The notes under the pieces are model-generated. The model did no database searches, was not told the origin of the DNA, and worked only from the letters and a program-made list of their open reading frames with translations. From NCBI GenBank assembly GCA_031279675.1, contig JAITIB010000029.1:1-10123 (forward strand): a stretch of DNA of 10,123 bases. Reading direction: 5' to 3'. Of the stretch, positions 1 through 8,679 are shown in pieces. The position numbers and the translations under genes were made by a program. Origin of the DNA: Puniceicoccales bacterium (lineage in GTDB: Bacteria > Verrucomicrobiota > Verrucomicrobiia > Opitutales > UBA953). Every line of letters begins with the position of its first letter. Within the stretch, counting starts at the first letter, position 1.

Positions 1-2
1 CC

Positions 3-659
3 TCGTTGCGCAAGCTCAACGCAACCCTTGGCAACGCCGCCATCGGCAAGTCAGAGGCAACGCAGGGCTTCGCCCGGCTTGGTCTCAATTTCCAAAACCT
101 TCTCGCCATGCCCATGGAGGCGCGCCTTGAGGCCATCGCCGACGCCATGCAAGGGCTCGGCAGCGACACGGAGCGCGCATGGGTCGCGCAGCGAATCTTT
201 GGCGAACAGGGCACGCGGCTCAACGAAGTGCTCAAGGGTGGCGCGGGAAGGTTGCGCGAAATGATGTCCGCCGCCCGGCAGCGCACCTACACCATGACGC
301 CCGAGGAAATAGCGCGCGCGAAGGCATTCACGGACGTCTTGGCGGACACCAAGCAAGCCTTCTTGTCGTTGCGCACAAGCATCGGGTTGGGCGTCATGCC
401 CGCGCTTGCCGACACCCTCACTCGCATCAGCGACTGGGTGCGCGCAAACAGCGCCAACATCACTGCCTTTTTTACCGAGTTTGGGAAGCGCGCCGCCGGT
501 GTGTTTGCCGGAATTTTCCGCACCGTGTCTATCGTCGGCACGCTCATCGCGGCATTCGTGCGCTGGTGCGATAGTCTCTTCAGTGATTGCGCCGCCAAAC
601 CCCCACCGAAGCCTTTCCATTTTCGCTTCCAAACCCTTTTCGCGTTTTTCGGGCGATAA
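3..659 (+). CDS. Phage tail tape-measure-like protein, C-terminal part (5' end outside window)
   Basis: The reading frame is open at the window edge, so the true start lies upstream; about 218 codons are visible. The order of segments matches phage tail tape-measure proteins: a FARLGL segment, then EAIADAMQGL, TERAWVAQRIFG and GTRLNEVL, then TPEEIARAKAFTDVL and IGLGVMPALADTL. Tape-measure proteins set tail length and occupy the tail lumen. A hydrophobic stretch near the end (IVGTLIAAFV) fits the membrane-active segments of this family. The last 20 or so residues (a Lys/Pro/Phe-rich tail after about base 590) look unlike the family, and the gene ends just 30 bp from a convergent housekeeping gene. 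No tail genes follow. I infer a truncated prophage or tail-like-particle gene whose frame runs into unrelated DNA. Family assignment is fairly sure; whether the gene works is doubtful. Confidence 0.72.
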   Translation, partial: SLRKLNATLGNAAIGKSEATQGFARLGLNFQNLLAMPMEARLEAIADAMQGLGSDTERAWVAQRIFGEQGTRLNEVLKGGAGRLREMMSAARQRTYTMTPEEIARAKAFTDVLADTKQAFLSLRTSIGLGVMPALADTLTRISDWVRANSANITAFFTEFGKRAAGVFAGIFRTVSIVGTLIAAFVRWCDSLFSDCAAKPPPKPFHFRFQTLFAFFGR

Positions 660-693
660 CGCCAAGTCCGGTGCCGTTGTCCTTGGTCTTCAA
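580..693 (-). other. Short reading frame with histidine-kinase G-box-like motif (possible remnant)
   Basis: A 37-codon frame could start at TTG 693, overlapping the meaB stop (TCTTGA). It reads KTKDNGTGLGVIARKTRKG near its start and ends at TGA 582-580. TK-x-x-GTGLG is the pattern of the ATP-binding G2 box of sensor histidine kinases. The rest does not look like a kinase end, and the frame lies antisense to the odd 3' tail of the tape-measure gene. It may be a fragment left by recombination, or chance. No promoter or ribosome binding site separate from meaB is visible. Confidence 0.2.
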
Positions 694-1811
694 GATTGCG
701 ATGGTGCTTTGTCGGGTGTGGGTTCCTTGAGAAGGTGGTCGATGGCTTCGGCGACGGGGAGGGTGCCGTGGGCGACGGCGTGCTCAAGGGGGGGGAGGGC
801 TTTGCGAATGGCGGGGTGTTCAAAAAATTGGTTGAGGAGGTGTTCCTTGAGGAGGGCGTGGAACCAGTGGAGATTTTGTTCCTGGCGGCGGGTTTCGAGG
901 GTTCCTGTGGCGCGGATGTGGTGGTGAAAGTGCTGGATGAGTTGCCGGATTTCGGGGAGGCCGGCGCCAGTGGGGGCGGAGCAGGCGATGGCTTGGGGGG
1001 TCCAGCGGGGGGTGTAGGGGGTGAGGTAGTGGAGGATGCGGGCGTATTCGTGGCGGGCGGCCTGGGCGCGGGCGTGGTTGTCGCCATCGGCTTTGGTGAT
1101 GATGATGGCGTCGGCCATTTCAATGACGCCTTTTTTGATGCCTTGGAGCTCATCCCCGGCGCCGGCAATTTGGAGGAGGAGGAAGAGGTCGGTCATGGTG
1201 CGCACGGCGGTTTCGCTTTGGCCGACGCCGACAGTTTCGATGAAGAGGGTGTCATAGCCCGCGGCTTCGCACAGGAGCATGGCTTCGCGGGTTTTGGCGG
1301 CGACGCCACCGAGGGTGGCGCCGGCGGGGGTGGGGCGAATGTAGGCGTTGGGGTGGCGGGAGAGTTCTTCCATGCGGGTTTTGTCGCCGAGGATGCTGCC
1401 TCCGCTGAGGGCGCTGGTGGGGTCCACGGCGAGCACGGCGAGTTTGTGTCCGTGGTCGCAGAGTTGTTTGCCGAAGTGCTCGATGAAGGTGCTTTTGCCG
1501 GCACCGGGGACGCCGGTTATGCCGATGCGGATGGATTTGCCGGAGTGGGGGAGGGCGTGGCGCAGGAGGGTGGCCGCCTGGGCGCGGTGGGCGGGGGCGC
1601 GGCTTTCGATGAGGGTGATGGCGCGAGCGAGGGTGGCACGGTCGCCGGCGAGGATGCCGCGAAGGGCTTCGTGGGCTTGGAGGGGGGGGATGCGCCGGGT
1701 TCGTGGGATGGGGTGGGTGGTTGCGGGGCGTGGGATGCCGGGGCGTTCGTGGAGCGCGCCGGTGTGTTGGAGGTCGGCATCACTGGGTGTGTGCTTGAGG
1801 TCGGGATACAT
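690..1811 (-). CDS. meaB: MeaB/ArgK-type GTPase (methylmalonyl-CoA mutase chaperone family)
   Basis: This 373-residue P-loop GTPase belongs to the G3E/SIMIBI group. Visible motifs are Walker A GVPGAGKS (100-107), AVDPTS (128-133), ETVGVGQSE (192-200), the MeaB-typical DELQGIKKGVIEMAD (220-234), the base-specificity motif TKAD (239-242) and SAPTGAG (278-284). A helical C-terminal dimerisation region follows. Characterised family members protect and reload adenosylcobalamin-dependent acyl-CoA mutases in the cytosol. ATG 1811 is the only plausible start: no other Met precedes the GTPase core, and the roughly 40 residues before the core are not conserved. The start lies 11 bp after the yidC stop, so translation is probably coupled; no good Shine-Dalgarno is seen. 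No mutase gene is in the window, so the client protein is unknown. Family is certain; client is inferred. Confidence 0.93.
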   Translation of the reverse strand: MYPDLKHTPSDADLQHTGALHERPGIPRPATTHPIPRTRRIPPLQAHEALRGILAGDRATLARAITLIESRAPAHRAQAATLLRHALPHSGKSIRIGITGVPGAGKSTFIEHFGKQLCDHGHKLAVLAVDPTSALSGGSILGDKTRMEELSRHPNAYIRPTPAGATLGGVAAKTREAMLLCEAAGYDTLFIETVGVGQSETAVRTMTDLFLLLQIAGAGDELQGIKKGVIEMADAIIITKADGDNHARAQAARHEYARILHYLTPYTPRWTPQAIACSAPTGAGLPEIRQLIQHFHHHIRATGTLETRRQEQNLHWFHALLKEHLLNQFFEHPAIRKALPPLEHAVAHGTLPVAEAIDHLLKEPTPDKAPSQS

Positions 1812-1822
1812 GGACGGGGTGT

Positions 1823-3529
1823 TTACCGGCGTTTTTTGCTTTTATGGACATGGGTTTGGGGGAGGGCCGCCGGGGTGGGCGTGGGCTGGGTGTGATAGCG
1901 GCGGCGCAGGATGAGGGTTTGGAAGATGGAGAGGATGTTTTGCACGGAGTAGTAGAGCATGAGGGCGGCGGGCATGGCGTAGCAGAGGATGGGGAAGAGC
2001 AGCATCATGCCGTAGAAGATGATTTTTTGCTGTCCTTCGACGTTGGGCATGGGGGTGAGGCGCATGTTGAGCCACATGGTGACACCCATGAACAGGGGGA
2101 GGATGTGGAGGGGGATGCCGGCGATGTGCTCAAGCCCGGGGATGATGTCGGGCATGGAAAGGTCGGGGATCCAGAGGAAGCTTTGGAAGCGCAGTTGGGC
2201 GAGGGATTGGAATGTGAAGAATAGTCCGGTGAAGATGGGGATTTGGATGAGCACGGGGAGGCAGCCGGCGAAGGGGTTGATGCGGTGTTCCCGATAGAGG
2301 TTCATCATCTCTTGCTGGAGGCGCTTGGGGTCGTTCTTGTGTTTTTCGCGCAGGGCTTTCATGGGGCCTTGGAATTGGCGCATGCGTTCGGCGGAGCGTT
2401 GTTGCTTGGTGACGAGGGGCCAGGTGAGTGCCTTGATGATGATGGTGAGGGAGATGATGGCCAGTCCCCACGCGCCGGCGATTTCGGGGAGGAGGGTGTG
2501 GAGCCAGTCGAGTGTGATGACGAAGAGTTTGCAGAGCAGATCCACGGAGATGATCCAGAAGAGTTTTGCGAACTGGACGGCTTTTTCCTGTCCGCCCCCG
2601 AGCGCGGCGAGGCGGGAATATTCGCGGGGGCCGACGTAGTATTCGGCGCCGAGGGTGATTTCGGCATGGGGGGCGAGCGGGGGGAGGGCAAAGGCGATGT
2701 CGCCGGTGGCGGTGTAGGCTTGGGGGGTGCCGGCGGGGGTGCGTTTGTAGAGCGGGCTTACGCGCAGGTTGACGGCGAGGTGGCGTGTGGGTTCGTCAAG
2801 GCGGAGGATGCCTGCAAAATATTGGTTGGTGACGGAGATCCATTGCCAGGGTTTTTCGCCGCGCTGGCGCAGGTCGAAAGCCTTGGCTTCGTGGGCGCCG
2901 ATGCCGAGGGTGCCGCTGCTGGCGATGAATTCGGAGAGGCTGGTTTTGCTAAAGTCGCTGCCGTCGTAGGTGGCGATGCCGAGGAATTGGTGCTGGGTGT
3001 CGCCTTCGACAGGGGGGAGGGTTCCGGTGTTGAGGCGGAGCGTGAGGGCGGGGGCGGGCGTATCGCCGGCACGGAAGGTGGTCTTCACGTCAATCACGTG
3101 CGGGTCACGTTTGGAGGAGTCGGAGGTGAGGGTGTAGGTGCGTGTGATGGTGACGCCGTTGGTGAGTCGGGCGGCGAGGACGAGTCGTTGCCGGGGGTGG
3201 TTTTCCACGATGGCGAAGGGGAGTGCCCATTCGACCGGGGTGCCGCGGGTGTCGTCGATGCTGAGGGCGAGGGCGGGGAGGACGCCGTCGGTGTTGAAGA
3301 GGTAGGGATGTGCGGCGGGGTCTTTGCGGTGGGCGAGGGTGTCGGCGTGCCTGCGCAGGGCGGCGGTGCGGATGGCGCCGCCGTTCAGGGAGATGTCGAG
3401 GCGCAGGTGATCGTTCTCAAGGAACGTGGTGCGGGCGGCGGGTGGTGGGACGCTTTGGGGGAAGGCGTCGGGTGGCGTCAGCAGGGTTGCGATCAGGGTG
3501 AGGAGTGTGGCGATGTGTCGTCGGTTCAT
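1823..3529 (-). CDS. yidC: Membrane protein insertase YidC (long Gram-negative form)
   Basis: YidC inserts and folds inner-membrane proteins, alone or with SecYEG. With start ATG 3529 the protein has 568 residues: an N-terminal hydrophobic signal/anchor (about 5-18), a periplasmic beta-domain (about 33-300), then the conserved insertase core. Core hallmarks are WGLAIISLTIIIKALTWPL (TM2, about 354-372), a cytoplasmic helical hairpin (KQQRSAERMRQFQGPM onward), NPFAGCLPVLIQIPIF (418-433), LWIPDLS (452-458), MGVTMWLNM (481-489) and LMLYYSVQNILSI (523-535). A basic tail ends in KSKKRR, a usual ribosome-contacting feature. The hydrophilic groove residue that is Arg in E. coli is Lys 366 here, as in some other phyla. 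An in-frame ATG at 3643 was not chosen: it would overlap the porin stop and put 38 non-conserved residues before the signal. No strong Shine-Dalgarno is visible. Confidence 0.95.
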   Translation of the reverse strand: MNRRHIATLLTLIATLLTPPDAFPQSVPPPAARTTFLENDHLRLDISLNGGAIRTAALRRHADTLAHRKDPAAHPYLFNTDGVLPALALSIDDTRGTPVEWALPFAIVENHPRQRLVLAARLTNGVTITRTYTLTSDSSKRDPHVIDVKTTFRAGDTPAPALTLRLNTGTLPPVEGDTQHQFLGIATYDGSDFSKTSLSEFIASSGTLGIGAHEAKAFDLRQRGEKPWQWISVTNQYFAGILRLDEPTRHLAVNLRVSPLYKRTPAGTPQAYTATGDIAFALPPLAPHAEITLGAEYYVGPREYSRLAALGGGQEKAVQFAKLFWIISVDLLCKLFVITLDWLHTLLPEIAGAWGLAIISLTIIIKALTWPLVTKQQRSAERMRQFQGPMKALREKHKNDPKRLQQEMMNLYREHRINPFAGCLPVLIQIPIFTGLFFTFQSLAQLRFQSFLWIPDLSMPDIIPGLEHIAGIPLHILPLFMGVTMWLNMRLTPMPNVEGQQKIIFYGMMLLFPILCYAMPAALMLYYSVQNILSIFQTLILRRRYHTQPTPTPAALPQTHVHKSKKRR

Positions 3530-3575
3530 TATTTTTGAAATGGCGGGAGCAAATGAACTGGCTGCCTGATTGGAA

Positions 3576-3589
3576 GCGGATTTTTCCGC
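3576..3589. other. Small hairpin in the porin-yidC gap
   Basis: In the 73-bp gap between the porin stop (3603) and yidC start (3529) there is a perfect 5-bp inverted repeat, GCGGA/TCCGC, around a 4-nt A/T loop. On the minus-strand transcript no T-run follows, so it is a poor intrinsic terminator. It might only influence mRNA processing, or be incidental. Confidence 0.3.
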
Positions 3590-3602
3590 AGGGGGGAAAA
3601 AG

Positions 3603-4913
3603 TCAGAAGTTGATCTGGAGACGCGAGAAGGCGGCGGTTTCATTCCTTAAATTGATGCCACTCCCGAAGTCGGTTCTTACCACATCGAAATACAGGGAGA
3701 GGTTGCGGGTGAGATACCAGGCGAGGCCCGTGCCGTAGCTGAGTGCGTGGGTGTTGTTCTGCACGCGGTCGTCCACCTTGAGCCCGCTGATGCGTCCGAG
3801 GATTTCGACGGCGCCCCATGTTCTTTTCCCCGGTTCTTTTCCCCAGCTGAACGGGGCGGCGGGCGTGACGCGACCTTTGGCATTCTCACCGGTGAGGACA
3901 TATCCGGTGGTGACGCGCCAACCGTGGTTTGTGGCGCGGGTTGGGCCGGTCCAGCGTTCGACCATCAGCTCGGCAATTGCGCTGAAGGGGCCGTGGTAGA
4001 ATTCGATCGCGGGGCCGATGCGCAGGTGGTTGCCGCTGTAAGCGGTGGCGGGATTGACGAGTGTCTGTTGCCCGTAGCTGCGGATGCGCCCGTTGGCAGT
4101 CGAGGCGGCTTCGTGTCCGTAGCTTCCGCCGATGCTGAGTGTGAGCTCGGAGACGACGCCGTTGTCGTTGTTTGAGAAAGGGCGGAAGGCAAGGCGTCCG
4201 CCGACGCTGAAATCGCCGTCGTCGAGGTTGGCGTTTTCCGACCAGGAGTTGTTGGGGGCGCCGTTGTAGAGGCCGAGGCGGTAGGTGAATGTTTTTTCCG
4301 CGAACGTGCCCGAGGCCTCAAGTCCGATGTCGCGCGTGGCGACGAGTTGGTTGGTGAAGGTGGCCTCGATGAAATGGCGGTTGGCAGGTGTTTCGAGTGC
4401 GACCGGCCCGGGATATTTTCCAAACTTGAGCCCAAACTGCGTGCTGGGGCGCACTTCCGCCCACGCGTCCGTGAGCTGCGTGTTGCCGCCGTTGCTATCC
4501 ACTTGGGCGAATTCGGGCTGGATGAAAAAGCTGATGTGTTTCCCCGTGTTTATGAAGAAGGGCAGCCGGACGCGCCGAAGGAGAAAGCTGTCGCGGTGCG
4601 CGCCGTTCTCCCCGCCGTTGTCGAGAAAGAACCGTGCGTCGGCCTGGATGAGCGCGCCGATTTTGAGTGCGTAATGCGTGTCGGCGCCACTGGTGATGCG
4701 AAGGCCTTTTTCGTCGAGGGCAACGGCAGGTGATGCGCTTGGGGTGGCGTTGTCGCGGGTTTGTGTGCTTTCGAGGGCCTGTTCCAAGGCGCGGACCTTT
4801 TGGTCGAGCCGTTGGATTTGCTCGCGCAGATCGGACGGGGTGGCGTCCTGTGCCGTCAAAGGCAGAAGTCCTGCCGTGAGTGCGATCAGGGTTGCTGTTG
4901 CTTTGGTTTTCAT
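3603..4913 (-). CDS. OprO/OprP-family outer-membrane porin (phosphate-selective porin type)
   Basis: The 436-residue protein begins with a signal peptide (MKTKATATLIALTAGLLPLTA, cleavage near 21). A short coiled coil (about 27-50, heptad pattern LREQIQRLDQKVRALEQAL) and a disordered linker follow, before a beta-barrel from about 80 to the end. Barrel features include YALKIGALIQADARFF (81-96), the FLLRRVRLPF strand (110-119), HISFFIQPEFAQ (126-137) and LKFGKYPGPVALE (162-174). The terminal residue is Phe, the usual BAM recognition signal. These match the phosphate-selective porin O and P family; the N-terminal coiled coil is common in PVC and Bacteroidota members and may tether the pore to peptidoglycan. 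True phosphate selectivity cannot be inferred, and no Pho-box was recognised upstream. Start ATG 4913 fits the signal peptide exactly. It lies upstream of yidC in the same direction. Confidence 0.88.
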   Translation of the reverse strand: MKTKATATLIALTAGLLPLTAQDATPSDLREQIQRLDQKVRALEQALESTQTRDNATPSASPAVALDEKGLRITSGADTHYALKIGALIQADARFFLDNGGENGAHRDSFLLRRVRLPFFINTGKHISFFIQPEFAQVDSNGGNTQLTDAWAEVRPSTQFGLKFGKYPGPVALETPANRHFIEATFTNQLVATRDIGLEASGTFAEKTFTYRLGLYNGAPNNSWSENANLDDGDFSVGGRLAFRPFSNNDNGVVSELTLSIGGSYGHEAASTANGRIRSYGQQTLVNPATAYSGNHLRIGPAIEFYHGPFSAIAELMVERWTGPTRATNHGWRVTTGYVLTGENAKGRVTPAAPFSWGKEPGKRTWGAVEILGRISGLKVDDRVQNNTHALSYGTGLAWYLTRNLSLYFDVVRTDFGSGINLRNETAAFSRLQINF

Positions 4914-5174
4914 GATGCGGGAGGGAAATGGTTCGTTGATGTGTTTGGAGTTGTCCAGCAGAACCCGTGTCAGTGCGAGACCTTTCCACCACTAAACATG
5001 CAGGGAAATCGGCATGGCCAGGAAATCGGGCGGGCAGGCGGGCGTTTGGGTGCGCAAATACTGGATCGCACGCTCGGGAACGAGCAGACGAATCGCAGGT
5101 GCGCAGTCGGCGCCGATCAAGCAAGGCCGGCCAATTCCGGCAATCTGCCAAGCCCGCAATCGCACCCCCGCATT

Positions 5175-5190
5175 CTTTTTTTGAAAAAAG
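5175..5190. repeat. A/T-rich perfect inverted repeat upstream of the porin gene
   Basis: Seven-base arms CTTTTTT and AAAAAAG flank a 2-nt TG centre. The site lies about 260 bp upstream of the porin start. It could be an operator or a bent-DNA element; without a nearby promoter match, function is unknown. Confidence 0.4.
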
Positions 5191-5337
5191 GGCTTGCGTT
5201 CCCTCTTCTGGATTCTTTTTGAGTGTCCCCCACAAAACCGCAACGACCGCCACCGTTCCCAACGCCACTGCCACTGCCGACGCTCTTGGTTTCGCCCAAG
5301 CCGCCGGTTTTGTTGTTGGTAAAGTGGCGTCCAATTG

Positions 5338-5497
5338 TGGAGTGCGGGACTTTAGTCCCGCTTTGGGAGCGGGGGATTCATCCCCCGCGTCGTTGAGTGG
5401 AACCGGCGCGGAAGGATTTTCTGAAACGTCTTCGGACGGGGCGTTTTTCGAGGACAATGCGTCCATTCCGCACACGGCGATAAATCGCCGCACTCCA
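5338..5497. repeat. REP/MITE-like palindromic element with 10-bp terminal inverted repeats
   Basis: The 160-bp segment is bounded by perfect inverted repeats, TGGAGTGCGG (5338-5347) and CCGCACTCCA (5488-5497). Inside are hairpins at 5344-5361 (arms GCGGGACT/AGTCCCGC, loop TT), 5369-5388 (GCGGGGGAT/ATCCCCCGC, loop TC), 5427-5438 (CGTC/GACG around a TTCG tetraloop) and 5475-5490 (CGGCGAT/ATCGCCG, loop AA). The outer hairpins overlap the terminal repeats. This architecture resembles REP/REPIN-type or miniature non-autonomous elements mobilised in trans by RAYT-like transposases. No transposase is present here, and no target-site duplication is evident. A palindrome GGACGCGTCC (5503-5512) lies just outside. 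Confidence 0.65.
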
Positions 5498-5524
5498 TAA
5501 CAGGACGCGTCCTTGCGGAACCTG

Positions 5525-5557
5525 CCGCCGTAGGCGGAACATTTCGCGTAGCGAAAT
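5525..5557. repeat. Pair of adjacent perfect hairpins with GTA loops
   Basis: CCGCC-GTA-GGCGG (5525-5537) is followed 3 nt later by ATTTCGC-GTA-GCGAAAT (5541-5557). Both have the same 3-nt GTA loop. They look like the modular short palindromes of dispersed intergenic repeats, and they continue the palindrome cluster that ends at 5497. Confidence 0.55.
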
Positions 5558-5667
5558 CAATGTCCCGTCGAGGTCACTCGCCCCCCCCTGTCGCTTCGAG
5601 CACGATTCTGAATTTCCCTCTGTTAAAGAGGAAGAAAGTTCCAAAAACCCTTGTCCGCCCCCATCTC

Positions 5668-5790
5668 ACGCGTTCGACGGGGCGCGGGGATTTTTTTTGC
5701 TCCTCCTTACGCGTCAGAAAGTCGCAAAATATTTTTTTGGGTTCTCCGGACGCGTCAGAAAGTCGTTTAGGGACATTTTGGCCCGATCAT
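5668..5790. repeat. Degenerate 41-bp tandem repeat, three units
   Basis: Units begin at 5668, 5709 and 5750, each with ACGCGT, spaced exactly 41 bp. Units 2 and 3 share the 16-mer ACGCGTCAGAAAGTCG. Units 1 and 2 share their second half in register (A-T7, then CTCC near the end), and units 2 and 3 share TTTTGG in register. A weaker further copy may sit just upstream, with AGAAAGT at 5633-5639. The spacing is close to four helical turns, so a protein bound at each unit would face the same side of the DNA. It may be an operator array, or simply a decayed minisatellite. Confidence 0.6.
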
Positions 5791-5976
5791 GCGCGTTTTT
5801 TCCAAACAATTCCTTTTAATTGCATAAAAAAAACATGAGTAACACACACAGACCCGAGCTCTTCCGCCTGATCTGAACATCGTCTTCGTCGTCCTCCCAT
5901 CGTTGAAGGTGCGCCCAAGTATTTGATTTGCATGCCCCGGAGGCTGCTCCTTCCCGTCACGACTTCCCGGCGATGA

Positions 5977-8496
<2,520 letters not shown>

Positions 8497-8679
8497 AACA
8501 CCCCTCCAGCCGGGGCATTTTCAGGATTCAAGGACGTCGAAAACATGGCGGACTGCGAAAGAACCGCCTGCCTTTGCCTTGTCAACCCGCGCGCGGGATG
8601 GGCTCGCGACAACTCCGTGCTTGGATGCGCGGGACTTTTTGATTTGGATCCCCGCCCTGAATCAATTCGCGAACATATT
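8497..8679. promoter_or_regulatory. Divergent promoter region between the U32 and PIG-L genes
   Basis: This 183-bp spacer must drive the U32 gene leftward and the PIG-L gene rightward. A perfect TTGACA lies on the minus strand (8585-8580), about 85 bp before the U32 start, but the hexamer 17 bp downstream (TCTTTC) is a poor -10. No convincing sigma-70 promoter was found on the plus strand. Confidence 0.3.
8501..8507 (-). promoter_or_regulatory. Shine-Dalgarno fixing the U32 GTG start
   Basis: The minus strand reads GGAGGGGTGTT immediately before GTG, with GGAGG six nucleotides from the start codon. This decides for the rare GTG start at 8496. It is the only strong Shine-Dalgarno seen in the window; the other genes lack one. 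Confidence 0.8.

Larger units (their letters stand above)
4914..5976. other. Repeat-rich intergenic region without a convincing gene
   Basis: This roughly 1.06-kb gap lies between the porin start and the U32 gene stop, both on the minus strand. Open frames here either continue antisense or out of frame into the neighbours, or are built from palindromic repeats, so none is called. It must contain the porin promoter, but no clear -35/-10 pair was found. Contents in order: a 9-bp direct repeat GGAAATCGG (5004-5012 and 5021-5029), an A/T palindrome (5175-5190), a hydrophobic coding-like stretch (5221-5283, minus), a palindrome cluster with terminal inverted repeats (5338-5497), two more hairpins (5525-5557), an 8-C run (5581-5588), a 41-bp degenerate tandem repeat (5668-5790), and a more A/T-rich segment to about 5840. 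Confidence 0.7.

Noticed and set aside
696..1895. Long plus-strand open frame of 399 codons, Gly/Glu/Val-rich
   Set aside because: It is antisense to meaB and the end of yidC; composition comes from the G-rich complement and it shows no known motif.
2243..3538. Long plus-strand open frame of 431 codons
   Set aside because: It is antisense to yidC, low in complexity, and the yidC protein motifs on the other strand are unambiguous.
3530..3643. Upstream in-frame ATG (3643) for yidC
   Set aside because: It would overlap the porin stop and add 38 non-conserved residues before a good signal/anchor; ATG 3529 fits better.
5000..5340. tRNA or small RNA gene in the spacer
   Set aside because: No cloverleaf arms, TTCGAATC-like T-loop or CCA end could be made out; the GC-rich pairs seen are short and isolated.
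4495..5493. Minus-strand open frame of 332 codons across the porin start
   Set aside because: Its second half lies in the wrong frame inside the porin and its first part is built from the palindromic element; only the hydrophobic part is kept as a finding.
5541..5557. ATTTCGC-GTA-GCGAAAT as a dif/Xer site
   Set aside because: The spacer is 3 nt and the length 17 bp, against about 28 bp with a 6-nt centre in dif; it fits the hairpin series instead.
5378..5644. Minus-strand frame of 88 codons in the spacer
   Set aside because: It runs through the hairpin cluster and is Arg-rich, as expected of translated repeats.
5668..5790. The 41-bp units as a CRISPR array
   Set aside because: Shared cores are at most 16 bp, units are degenerate throughout, there are only three, and no cas gene is present.
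5835..5876. 13-codon plus-strand frame (ATGAGTAACACACAC onward) after an A/T-rich stretch, possible leader peptide
   Set aside because: No Shine-Dalgarno, no downstream gene on that strand and no attenuator; most likely chance.
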